Part shown: positions 33,446-42,497 of the stretch, one piece after another
Layout: each line of letters starts with the position of its first letter
Numbering within the stretch: the stretch's first letter is position 1
DNA from: Clostridiales bacterium 38-18
GTDB lineage: Bacteria; Bacillota; Clostridia; Peptostreptococcales; Acidaminobacteraceae
DNA length: 64,000 bases
NCBI GenBank assembly: GCA_001897605.1
Contig: MKTL01000024.1
Span: 1-64,000 of the forward strand
Reading direction: 5' to 3'
Program-made: the position numbers and the translations under genes
The notes under the pieces: model-generated
The model's database searches: none
The model's input: only the letters and a program-made list of their open reading frames with translations
What the model was told of the DNA's origin: nothing

Positions 33446-36133
33446 TCACTTATCCGCCTTAAACTGATTCACGATATTATAAAGTGCATTCATCGCTTCA
33501 ATCGGCGTCATTTGCTCCACTTCCAGCTTATCTAGGTAGTGATAGAGTCCCTCGGATATCTGGTTTGCACCTGATGACTGTGCTTTAAAACCATTACCTG
33601 ATTGATGTTGCGAGCCATTTGCACCACTGCTTTGACCACCCTCTAAAGATGAATCCATACCAGATTCAGCCGTCAAGTTTTGAATGTTGTTGTTAATATC
33701 GTTAATTTCCAGCTTCGCTAGAATTTGCTTTGCACGTTCGATAACGGGATCAGGTACACCGGCCAACTTGGCAACCTGTATCCCGAAGCTTTGGTTTGCA
33801 CCGCCGCGTTCGATCTTTCTTAAAAAGATGATGTCATCTCTAGACTCTTTGACCGAGATTCTAAAGTTGCACACCCCATCGATTTTACCCTCAAGCTCTG
33901 TGAGCTCGTGATAATGCGTCGCAAACATGGTCTTCGCATGAATGCCTGAATGCTGACTGAGGTATTCCACCACGCTCCAAGCGATGGACAAACCATCGTA
34001 GGTGCTGGTACCTCTACCGATTTCATCTAGAATGATCAACGATTTTGATGTCGCATTGTTTAATATGTTAGCCAGCTCGTTCATCTCCACCATAAAGGTC
34101 GATTGACCTTGCGAAAGGTCATCTGAAGCGCCTACACGGGTAAAGATGCGATCGACCACGCCGATCTCCGCCTTTTCCGCCGGTACGAAGCAACCGATCT
34201 GAGCGATCAAGGTAATCAGCGCCACCTGTCTAAGATACGTCGATTTACCTGCCATGTTAGGCCCAGTAATGATGTAAAACTTGTGCGCTTTTTGATCCAA
34301 CAGCGTATCGTTTGGCACGAAAGGCACTTCGTTGAAGATTCTTTCGATAACCGGATGACGCCCATTTTTAATTTGAATGGTGTCTTTGTTGGTTACTTTA
34401 GGTTTTACAAAACCATAGCGGTAGCTACACTCTGCAAACGACAACAGCGCATCGAGTGACGCAATCGCTCTCGCCGTCTTTTGAATGCGGTCGACGTGTA
34501 CCATGATGTTTTGCTTTAGCTCACTGAAAAGCTCTTGCTCAAGGCGAACGATTTTTTCTTCTGCACCGAGCACGGTTTCTTCCAGTTGTTTAAGCTCGGG
34601 TGTGATGAAACGCTCTGCATTGGCAAGCGTCTGCTTTCTAATATAAGTTTCAGGGGCATTCTTCGCACTGCCCTTGGAGATTTCGATATAGTAACCAAAG
34701 ACTTTGTTAAAGCCTACTTTTAACGTTTTGATGCCCGTTCTCTCACGCTCAGATTGCTCGATTTCAAGAATCCAGTTCTTGCCGTTGGCAACTGCATCGC
34801 GCAGCGTTGCGATCTCAGGGTGATAATCGGTCTTTATAACGCCACCATCTTTGATGGTATAGGGCGGTTCCTCTACGACACACGCATCGATCAAGTCATA
34901 GATATCTGAAAGTGCATCGATGTCTGCGTTGATGGTCTCAAATTCGCCCTCTTCCAGCGTATCGATACAGCCTTTGATCTCAGGTAGAACAAAGATTGAC
35001 TGTTTCAAAGCGATGAGATCTCTCGGATTAATGCTACCGTAGACCAGTTTTGACGTAAGTCGCTCTAAGTCGTAGATTTGCTTTAAATGCGTTCTAAGAT
35101 CACTTCTCAGTAACAGATCGTCTACCAGTACCTCAACGGTACTGAGTCTTTTTTGAATTTCATCTATGTCGATGAGTGGTTCTTCCACCCATGCCTTTAG
35201 TCTTCTCGCGCCCATAGCGGTGCACGTTTTATCCAAAACCCATAAAAGACTGCCCTTTTTATCCTTGGTGCGCATGGTTTCCACAAGCTCGAGGTTACGA
35301 CGTGTGAATTTGTCTAGCACCATGAATTTGGAATGGCTGTAGATGTCGATTTTGTTAAAGTGATTCAGTGGTACCTTTGCCGTCTCTTCCACGTACGCAA
35401 GGAGTGCGCCCGATGCAATCAGCATAGCGGAAGGCTCGACAAAGCCCACACTTTCCACTGAAAAGACGTTTAAAATACGCGTAATGATGCGCTCAGAAGC
35501 GTGGATCTGAAACGCGTGATCGAGGTATGGCGTCACGGTGACGCTAAGGGCATCCAGTTGTCCGAGTACCTCATGGGATAATGGTGTGCGCTCAGAGAAA
35601 ATCAGCTCACTTGGTTCAACCTTAATCAGCTCGTCGATCAGCTTGTCCACCGAACCAAACTGAGTGGTTTTCATCAGCCCAGTGGTGATATCGCAATATG
35701 CCAGTGCCAAGCTGCCTTCATACTCGCCCACAGCAGCCACGTAGTTATAATTGCCTTCATCCAGCATCTCAGGCTCGGTAATCGTGCCCGGCGTGATGAT
35801 TCTCACAACCTCGCGTTTTACCAGTCCTTTCGCCAGCGCAGGATCTTCCGTTTGCTCGCAAATGGCGATCTTGATTCCCTTTTCCACCAGCTTTTTAATA
35901 TAGCCATCCACCGCATGGTAAGGCACCCCACACAGCGGCGCTTTTTCTTCCAGACCACAGTTGCGGGCAGTTAGCGTGATTTCAAGCTCTCTAGACGCAC
36001 GAATCGCATCGTCAAAGAACATTTCGTAGAAATCGCCCAACCTATAAAATAGGATGTAGTCCATGTAGTTCTCTTTAATTTCGAAGTACTGACGCATCAT
36101 TGGCGTCAGCTTAGATTTATCTATCGTCATCAT
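33446..36133 (-). CDS. mutS: DNA mismatch repair protein MutS
   Basis: An 895-residue MutS. The mismatch-reading Phe-x-Glu lies in YRLGDFYEMFFDDA near residue 35, the clamp and core domains are present, and the ATPase has Walker A GPNMAGKSTYLRQ, Walker B SLIILDEIGRGTSTYDG and a C-terminal helix-turn-helix. It is slightly long because of a Gly/Ser/Asn/Gln-rich insert (about 815-860) before the final dimerisation segment EQMTPIEAMNALYNIV. The start lies one base past the miaB stop, so the two are translationally coupled. Confidence 0.98.
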   Translation of the reverse strand: MMTIDKSKLTPMMRQYFEIKENYMDYILFYRLGDFYEMFFDDAIRASRELEITLTARNCGLEEKAPLCGVPYHAVDGYIKKLVEKGIKIAICEQTEDPALAKGLVKREVVRIITPGTITEPEMLDEGNYNYVAAVGEYEGSLALAYCDITTGLMKTTQFGSVDKLIDELIKVEPSELIFSERTPLSHEVLGQLDALSVTVTPYLDHAFQIHASERIITRILNVFSVESVGFVEPSAMLIASGALLAYVEETAKVPLNHFNKIDIYSHSKFMVLDKFTRRNLELVETMRTKDKKGSLLWVLDKTCTAMGARRLKAWVEEPLIDIDEIQKRLSTVEVLVDDLLLRSDLRTHLKQIYDLERLTSKLVYGSINPRDLIALKQSIFVLPEIKGCIDTLEEGEFETINADIDALSDIYDLIDACVVEEPPYTIKDGGVIKTDYHPEIATLRDAVANGKNWILEIEQSERERTGIKTLKVGFNKVFGYYIEISKGSAKNAPETYIRKQTLANAERFITPELKQLEETVLGAEEKIVRLEQELFSELKQNIMVHVDRIQKTARAIASLDALLSFAECSYRYGFVKPKVTNKDTIQIKNGRHPVIERIFNEVPFVPNDTLLDQKAHKFYIITGPNMAGKSTYLRQVALITLIAQIGCFVPAEKAEIGVVDRIFTRVGASDDLSQGQSTFMVEMNELANILNNATSKSLIILDEIGRGTSTYDGLSIAWSVVEYLSQHSGIHAKTMFATHYHELTELEGKIDGVCNFRISVKESRDDIIFLRKIERGGANQSFGIQVAKLAGVPDPVIERAKQILAKLEINDINNNIQNLTAESGMDSSLEGGQSSGANGSQHQSGNGFKAQSSGANQISEGLYHYLDKLEVEQMTPIEAMNALYNIVNQFKADK

Positions 36134-36134
36134 T

Positions 36135-37580
36135 CTACCTTACCACCGACTCAAACTCGCCAAACAATGAGAATTTCTTAGGTTTTGTAATCTTCACCAT
36201 CACCAGCTTGCCGATCAACTCAGCATCGCCTTCAAAGGTTACTGTAAGGTTGTTTCTCGTACGTCCCATCAGGACTGCTTTTGAGCTCTTAGAGAAATCC
36301 TCAACCAAAATTTCAACGGATTTGCCCTCATATGAATGCATCTTTTCTTCAACCATTGGATTGAGTATAGAAAGTAGCTCTGTAATTCTAGCGTGCTTAA
36401 CATCCTCAGGCACCTGATCTTCAAACTTCGCAGCAGGTGTCCCCGTTCTGATGGAGTACAGATACGTAAACGCAGAATCATAGCCCACACGCTTTACGAT
36501 ATCCACCGTCTCAGCAAAGTCCTCATCCGTCTCACCAGGGAAGCCCATAATGATGTCAGTGGTTACGCCAAGCTCAGGCATTAAGCCCCTTGCACGCTCC
36601 AATATGTCGAGGTATTGTTCTCTGGTATATCTGCGGTTCATGCGTTTTAAAACGGAATTGCTACCCGCTTGAACCGGTAGATGCAAGTATTCACACACTT
36701 TGTCAGCAGTTGCCATGGTCTCGATGAGCTTTTGTGAAATGTCCTTAGGGTGCGACGTCATAAATCGGATGCGCTCAAGGCCTTCTATGGCGTTGACTGC
36801 AAGGAGAAGATCCGCAAAATCAGCAGGATTTTCAAGCGTTTTACCGTATGAGTTGACGTTTTGTCCCAGCAGCATGACTTCTTTTGTACCATTGAGTGCA
36901 AGGCTTCTAATTTCTTCTACGATGTCCTCAAGCTTTCGACTGCGCTCTCTGCCTCTTGTATAAGGAACGATACAGTACGTACAGAAATTGTCACAGCCAA
37001 ACATGATGTTCACATAGGCTTTAACTTCTTTCTTACGATTGGATCTCATGCCTTCTATGACATCGCCCTCAGTATCCCAAACCTCAACCACTTGACCTTT
37101 TCCTGTCAAAGTCGCCTCTAACAGCGAAGGGAAGTTGATCAGGTTGTGCGTTCCAAACACGAGGTCAACGTATTTATATTTTTTCTTAATCTCCGCAACA
37201 ATATGCGGTTGCTGCATCATACAGCCACACACCGCCAGTGTCAAATCCGGTTTTTTCTCTTTTAGCTTCTTCACATGCCCAAGATTACCATACACCTTAA
37301 ACTCGGCATTCTCACGCACCGCACATGTATTAAATATGATCAAATCCGAATCGTCAAACTTCTTCGTGATCTCATAGCCCATATCCACCAGCATGGCATT
37401 CAGCTTCTCTGAGTCGTGCTCGTTCATCTGACACCCATAAGTAACAATAATCGCCTTCTTACGGTGCTGAAGCTCTGTATAATGCGCCTCGTTGAGGTTT
37501 CTAATGTTTCTGATATGCTCATCGTTGTTTTCTAATATCGTCTCCATTGATTCGATATTGAGTGTTTCTCTCTTAGACAT
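36135..37580 (-). CDS. miaB: tRNA-2-methylthio-N6-dimethylallyladenosine synthase
   Basis: A 481-residue methylthiotransferase. The N-terminal UPF0004 domain has its three Cys (TYGCQMN, FNTCAVREN, AVCGCMM), the radical SAM motif is GCDNFCTYCIVPYTRG, and a C-terminal TRAM domain (VEILVEDFSKS..., LIGKLVMVKITK) binds tRNA. It carries a 35-residue N-terminal extension. It acts on A37 after MiaA. It is first in the miaB-mutS-mutL run; GGAGAA precedes the ATG. Confidence 0.97.
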   Translation of the reverse strand: MSKRETLNIESMETILENNDEHIRNIRNLNEAHYTELQHRKKAIIVTYGCQMNEHDSEKLNAMLVDMGYEITKKFDDSDLIIFNTCAVRENAEFKVYGNLGHVKKLKEKKPDLTLAVCGCMMQQPHIVAEIKKKYKYVDLVFGTHNLINFPSLLEATLTGKGQVVEVWDTEGDVIEGMRSNRKKEVKAYVNIMFGCDNFCTYCIVPYTRGRERSRKLEDIVEEIRSLALNGTKEVMLLGQNVNSYGKTLENPADFADLLLAVNAIEGLERIRFMTSHPKDISQKLIETMATADKVCEYLHLPVQAGSNSVLKRMNRRYTREQYLDILERARGLMPELGVTTDIIMGFPGETDEDFAETVDIVKRVGYDSAFTYLYSIRTGTPAAKFEDQVPEDVKHARITELLSILNPMVEEKMHSYEGKSVEILVEDFSKSSKAVLMGRTRNNLTVTFEGDAELIGKLVMVKITKPKKFSLFGEFESVVR

Positions 37581-37705
37581 GTGTTTCTCCTAACCTTCTA
37601 TTCAATCTCATTTTACGGGCATATAGCCACTCGCCCTACTCTCTATATCAGCCTTCGGCCTCTTTACGGTAAATCGTGCACCGCCTTCCAGCGTCAAAAT
37701 CGCAC

Positions 37706-37730
37706 GAAAAAAAGGGGAAAATTTCCCCTT
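37706..37730 (-). terminator. Terminator between the small membrane gene and miaB
   Basis: A G/C-rich palindrome (AAGGGGAAA paired with TTTCCCCTT, 37712-37730) flanked by seven A on the plus strand, i.e. T on the minus strand. It lies 35 bases after the stop at 37766 and separates the exported-protein genes from the miaB operon. Confidence 0.8.
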
Positions 37731-37765
37731 CTAATTATAACAATTTTCACTTTGAAAACAAACCA

Positions 37766-38035
37766 TTAATTTTTAACAGCAACATTCTTATATTTTTCTT
37801 GAAAGTTGTAATCGTCTTGAAGATTAATATCGAATGAAGTATCAAAACTGACGCGATTAATAATTTGACTTTTTTCATCAGGATTAATGTTCAGTAGGTT
37901 TAGAACTGAGACATCTTCACTGTTATATCCCATCTCATAATCCACCCTAAGCTTCTTAACAATCATAATCGTCAATATGCAGATCATAAAAACCAATAAA
38001 ACTCTCATTAAAATATCTCTTTGCTTGTTAGACAA
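37766..38035 (-). CDS. Small single-pass membrane protein of unknown function
   Basis: An 89-residue protein with one transmembrane helix (about 10-27, LLVFMICILTIMIV) and a short acidic outer part (SFDTSFDINLQDDYNFQEKY). The start is taken as TTG at 38035 because GGGGAGG lies five bases upstream; the next ATG at 38008 has no ribosome binding site. No family recognised. It follows the DUF6273-like gene by about 55 bases. Confidence 0.65.
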   Translation of the reverse strand: MSNKQRDILMRVLLVFMICILTIMIVKKLRVDYEMGYNSEDVSVLNLLNINPDEKSQIINRVSFDTSFDINLQDDYNFQEKYKNVAVKN

Positions 38036-38090
38036 CTTTTCCTCCCCATCTCTATGTGGTTCCCTGTGCGAACACAACTTTTAAACACAC

Positions 38091-39797
38091 TTACTCATAT
38101 AAAAGCGCAATCCCGATCCCTGCAAAATCGGATGGATGTCGAATGACCCATTGCTTTTCGGTTAGATAGACCTTAATCTTATCAAACTGACGTTTCTCAA
38201 ACCATGTTGCTATTTCAGTTTTAAAATTTAATGTCGCCTCATTTGGAATCGGCAGACCGTTTTCATCCAGTAGCATCCCAACCATTGCTTCCTCACGCGT
38301 CTGAATCAGATGCGTTCCTTGCATGACACCAGCTACCTCTTTGGCAAATTCTACAACACGATAATCACCAGGAAAAACAACACGGTTGCCACCTGACAAC
38401 AAGGTGTTCAGTGTCTCCTCTAGCTCTTTTGCACTTGATTCTACGTTAATCTTCTTAGCCAATGCTTCTGTGATATTTTCTCCTTTATCGTTAATGACGA
38501 TCAAGCCATTATTCTCACTTTTATTATTACTATTCTCACTTGAGCTGGTTTTACTCAAGAGGATTAATCGATTCATTTGTACCTGTTTGTCCTGTGTATA
38601 CGGCAGCACGACCACATCCAAATCTGCTGTAGCAGACTTAGTCTTGCTTAGATTAATAACTGAGATGACGCCGACGAACGCTAACACCATTACGATTAGC
38701 TTTAGCTTGCCTTTCTTACCGATGAAAAGTAATAAGAATAAGATTGCAAATACCACTATGCCTATCCCCATTAAAATCCTAGAAGATACAACTGTTTGTG
38801 TTAACGATGCGTCCATCTGCATACGAGAAGAATCGTTTAACACCATCGTCGAAGGCGCTTGGATCACAGCATTTGCTGTTTTTTCAAAATTGCCATTTTC
38901 ATCAAGGCGCGTTATAACATATGGAAGGCTCGCTGAACCATCTCCTGATTTTATTAGCTCAAGTAAAGTGTCTTTATTTAGTTTCATAACTGGCACAACA
39001 CCTGCATGTGAGGCATTTGCAATTTCATAGCCGATTTCGCCACCTACATCTATGGTTTTTACCGCATGGGTCGCATATGGATTATCTACACTTTCATTTG
39101 TCCAGATGGCAAATGTTTTACCCATTTTAAGATTTTTTTCAGCACTGAAGCTTAGAGTTACCGTATTCTTAACCACGTCATCTGTTGGTAACATCAAAGG
39201 ATAGAACAAGTCATTACGAAGAATCTCTAAATATTCATCTGCACTTAAAAGATAAACTCGATCCTTGACTATTTCAGTCTGATCCTTATTTCCTGTTTTG
39301 ACAGCGTGTTCACTTACGATTATTGCTCTAAACAGTTTTTCATCCATATTTGTACTATGTAAAAAGCCACTTTCATATGCATAAGCGTTTTCGCCATTGA
39401 AAACGTGCTCTGCATTAGGCGCTGCACCTGTCCAAGCGATTTGGACTGAAGTTGAGTTTAACCAATCTCTAAGACTTGAAGTTGACCATTGGTTAGAGCC
39501 ATAATAATAAGCATAGCTATAAAAGCCGTCTTTAGCGCCATCATCTCCAGCCGCATCAAACGCCTTAACACTCAATATATATTTTGATATCAATACGGGA
39601 TTCCCATCATCAAACTTATAAATTTGCCACTCTATTGGCTGTCCGTTGTAGATTCCTAGCAACAATCGGTCACCGATTTCTAGGTTTACTTTATCCGCTG
39701 CAAAGGTTGCCTGTGGCGAAAAGCTAAACATAACAAACAATAATAAGAACTCAATTATAAAATATCTCCTCCAACTTTTATTGAAAAATCGTTTCAT
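38091..39797 (-). CDS. Exported DUF6273-like protein with two C-terminal membrane helices
   Basis: A 568-residue protein with a signal peptide (about 12-34, ending TFAAD). Residues about 38-290 fit the DUF6273 type: GDRLLLGIYNGQPIEWQIYKF, SLRDWLNSTS, DRVYLLSADEYLEIL and PVMKLN, a fold related to formylglycine-generating enzyme/C-lectin surface domains. Two hydrophobic segments follow (about 342-362 and 367-385), then a 180-residue beta/alpha tail. Function unknown; location is the cell surface. AGGAG precedes the ATG. Confidence 0.75.
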   Translation of the reverse strand: MKRFFNKSWRRYFIIEFLLLFVMFSFSPQATFAADKVNLEIGDRLLLGIYNGQPIEWQIYKFDDGNPVLISKYILSVKAFDAAGDDGAKDGFYSYAYYYGSNQWSTSSLRDWLNSTSVQIAWTGAAPNAEHVFNGENAYAYESGFLHSTNMDEKLFRAIIVSEHAVKTGNKDQTEIVKDRVYLLSADEYLEILRNDLFYPLMLPTDDVVKNTVTLSFSAEKNLKMGKTFAIWTNESVDNPYATHAVKTIDVGGEIGYEIANASHAGVVPVMKLNKDTLLELIKSGDGSASLPYVITRLDENGNFEKTANAVIQAPSTMVLNDSSRMQMDASLTQTVVSSRILMGIGIVVFAILFLLLFIGKKGKLKLIVMVLAFVGVISVINLSKTKSATADLDVVVLPYTQDKQVQMNRLILLSKTSSSENSNNKSENNGLIVINDKGENITEALAKKINVESSAKELEETLNTLLSGGNRVVFPGDYRVVEFAKEVAGVMQGTHLIQTREEAMVGMLLDENGLPIPNEATLNFKTEIATWFEKRQFDKIKVYLTEKQWVIRHPSDFAGIGIALLYE

Positions 39798-39930
39798 AGT
39801 CTACTCCTCTCAAACTTTAGATGCACCATCACCCATTCTTCAATTCTTAACTAGAGTGTACCCTCAAAAACTTATGAAACTATTAAAAAAAAAGAAAACT
39901 CATATTATGATTTAAAAATCATAAACTACT

Positions 39931-41328
39931 TTAATGAAACCACAACCATCTGCCACCCTCTAATACAAGTGCATTTCCTTGATCCGTTTCAGAGACATAA
40001 TCGTATTTTACTTCAAGTATTTCTGTGCCAAGTACATTGACGAGGCCATATTGATCGCCCATTTTACAAACCGCTATACCACCTTTAAACTCACCGATAT
40101 AATCGTATGGTGTTTGCGCGATTATAGTACCATCCATGTTGATAATAATGGACTTTTGATCTATAAAATTAAGCGCCAAATTTGTGTCGGTTATCGAATT
40201 CAAGTGGTCTGTATCAATCTCACCTAAACTTGCCGTTAGATTAACCCGTCCCCATTTCGTCTTGATCAACTGATCCATTTCATGTTTATCTGTGGTACTC
40301 ACTTTGCTCAATGTTGCTTCAAGTGATTTAAAATCAAGAAGCCATACGTCACCACTCTCTGATAAAACGACGGCATCATCCCCATAAATAGGTGAAATGA
40401 CACGAAGGTTAATTGGGTATTTCTCACCATTGATCATAACACCATACCTTTCATAATCTGTCGTGTAGAATCCATTGCCACTCATTGTAGGATAAATGAG
40501 CGATGACGCACCTTCAGATAAAACTTTTGAAGTGACATCAAATACAGATTTGTGATTGACATCCGTGACTTCAACGCGTTCAAAAAAACCATTACCAAGA
40601 TTCATTAGATTTTCCTTATGTGCCTCGGCACTAAATACCACGTTCCCAGCTGTATCAATAATGCATTGGTTTAGAATGGTATCGTTCTGATCCACTCTAA
40701 CTACTTTTGCATATCCCGCTTTAAAGAGATCGCCAAACCCAATTGATTCACCAGAAACCTTTTCTATTACTTTTTCTCCTTGAGTATTTATATAATAACG
40801 TTCCCCATTTTCATCGATAACAAAAGCAACGCCTTCACTGAAAATTAAACGATTCACGTATTTGGGTTGAACCATTTGTCCTTCTAATAAATTGATAAAG
40901 CCAAATCGCATCTGATCATTGCTCTCATCATTACAAATTCTTATGACCCCATTACTAAGTTCTGCTTGCTCATCGATTTGATAACCTTGGAGATCGATCG
41001 GCTCTAAATAAACATCACTAGAATGTGCTTTAATTAAATCATTATTTACTTCATTTGCTTCCGTATTATTGGCCGACATAGTAGAGTCGTTCAGCACCTG
41101 ACATGCACTCTGAGTGACAAGAACTACAAATAATAGAATACAAACAGCCGTCTTTCTAATATAAAGATTTAAAACATTCATTTTCGATATGTTAATTATT
41201 GATCCCATAATGTCGGATGGCTTTATTTTGAACGACTTTATACCGAATGGCTTTATTTCGAAAGCCTTTATTTTGTTTATATGTAATCTTTTACCTTCAT
41301 TATTTTTAATATTTATTTTTTTTGACAT
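39931..41328 (-). CDS. WG-repeat protein, probably a lipoprotein
   Basis: A 465-residue protein with a hydrophobic segment near residues 60-75 that ends TQSACQ, a likely lipobox. The mature part has several WG-like repeats (MRFGFINLLEGQMVQPKY..., QYGLVNVLGTEILEVKYDYV), predicted beta units of surface proteins. Before the hydrophobic segment there are nearly 60 residues, including a five-residue repeat of the form xFxIK, encoded by a 15-bp DNA repeat (about 41205-41280). That is far too long for a normal lipoprotein signal. The ATG at 41328 has GGGAGAG upstream; an internal Met nearer the helix may be the ancestral start. Confidence 0.75.
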   Translation of the reverse strand: MSKKINIKNNEGKRLHINKIKAFEIKPFGIKSFKIKPSDIMGSIINISKMNVLNLYIRKTAVCILLFVVLVTQSACQVLNDSTMSANNTEANEVNNDLIKAHSSDVYLEPIDLQGYQIDEQAELSNGVIRICNDESNDQMRFGFINLLEGQMVQPKYVNRLIFSEGVAFVIDENGERYYINTQGEKVIEKVSGESIGFGDLFKAGYAKVVRVDQNDTILNQCIIDTAGNVVFSAEAHKENLMNLGNGFFERVEVTDVNHKSVFDVTSKVLSEGASSLIYPTMSGNGFYTTDYERYGVMINGEKYPINLRVISPIYGDDAVVLSESGDVWLLDFKSLEATLSKVSTTDKHEMDQLIKTKWGRVNLTASLGEIDTDHLNSITDTNLALNFIDQKSIIINMDGTIIAQTPYDYIGEFKGGIAVCKMGDQYGLVNVLGTEILEVKYDYVSETDQGNALVLEGGRWLWFH

Positions 41329-41489
41329 GCGTCTCTCCCAGCTTCGTAATAGCAAACCTCAAGCGACATAAGTTTATCATAAGAAATTTAATTTTGGGAT
41401 AAAACTTCCTAAATCACTGAAATAGATACCTTAACAAGTAAATCTTTGGATATCAAGTCCTCATATTTGATGACATGCAAGATTGTAGC

Positions 41490-41530
41490 GAAATAAAACC
41501 CCCTTTACTTTTTTCTCCAGTAAAGGGGGT
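41490..41530 (-). terminator. Terminator of the two-component operon
   Basis: A 12-pair perfect stem (41498-41509 with 41519-41530) and nine-base loop, followed by a T-rich run on the minus strand. It lies 40 bases after the response-regulator stop. Confidence 0.92.
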
Positions 41531-41569
41531 AACAATCACTTTAGGGCTAATCAAACGGGATCGTTAGGA

Positions 41570-42466
41570 TCAATTCACTTCCTCTATCAAGCCCATAATA
41601 AACTTCTTAATGCTGATTTTCCCGTGTGTTTTACTATTATGCTTTATAAAGTCCATTTCTTTTCGAACTTCTCTTAAGTCAAATAAAATGGAAGCGTACT
41701 TTTCAAAAACGTGGTGCTCATAATCTCTTAAACCCAGCTCTGCGATGTTGGAAAGCGCCTGACCTATCGTTCTTCTAATACGCTGCTCAATCGCCTTTTC
41801 ACTGACGACCTCGCCTTTTTCCTTCTCATACTTGATAGAAACATAGTCGTAGAGGTCACTGAGCTTGTGATCCAGTCCGAATTGCTTCGCTCTGTTGTCT
41901 TGATCGAAAACAAACTCGATCATGTAGAGAATGTCCTTAGTTCCTGCTTCACTAGAGATACCCAGGTGATTCAGTATTTGTCTCGCCGCTTCGAGTTTCG
42001 GGTGCTTGGATCCTTCAGATGCTAGTTCATTCGTTGGATTAAGCGATTGCATGTTTTGAAATGCCGTTTGAAATGAATCGATGACGCGCTTCATCTTCAT
42101 TTTTTCATCCACGCGATTGATGACGTTTAAAACTTCAATGACGTTAATTGGCTTATTAATAAAAAGTTCAATCCCACTGTTATAAGCCTTTGAAACCATA
42201 TCCTTGGAATACACCTCGCTGATCATGATACAGGGTATGTCCGGATAATGATTTTTGATCTCTGTTACGACACTTATGCCGTCCTTTTTTGGTAACAATA
42301 GATCCACTAAAACGATATCTGGCTTTAATCGGATGATCTCACTTACCGCTTCTTCGCCTTCGGTCGATTTACCGATTACATCTCCCAGATTGTTGCTGAC
42401 AATGATCTTGCTTAAAATACTCAGTACACTTCGGTCATCATCGACCAAATAAAAGTTGTAGTTCAT
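41570..42466 (-). CDS. Response regulator with YcbB/GlnL-type output domain
   Basis: A 298-residue two-component regulator. The receiver domain (1-120) has the acidic pocket VDDD and phosphoacceptor Asp55 (VLVDLLLPKKDG), with Lys in FINKPI. The C-terminal half (AARQILNHLGISSEAGTKDILYMIEFVF ... KAIEQRIRRTIGQALSNIAELGL) is the YcbB-type output domain known from Bacillus GlnL, which responds to glutamine. The ligand or target here is unknown. It follows its kinase gene by 31 bases. Confidence 0.88.
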   Translation of the reverse strand: MNYNFYLVDDDRSVLSILSKIIVSNNLGDVIGKSTEGEEAVSEIIRLKPDIVLVDLLLPKKDGISVVTEIKNHYPDIPCIMISEVYSKDMVSKAYNSGIELFINKPINVIEVLNVINRVDEKMKMKRVIDSFQTAFQNMQSLNPTNELASEGSKHPKLEAARQILNHLGISSEAGTKDILYMIEFVFDQDNRAKQFGLDHKLSDLYDYVSIKYEKEKGEVVSEKAIEQRIRRTIGQALSNIAELGLRDYEHHVFEKYASILFDLREVRKEMDFIKHNSKTHGKISIKKFIMGLIEEVN

Positions 42467-42497
42467 ATGCCCCCCATATTTCCCAACTGATGTCTGA

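Noticed and set aside
38386-39030. 214-codon plus-strand frame
   Set aside because: It is the antisense of the DUF6273-like gene, rich in Ser, Phe and Leu, without a ribosome binding site.
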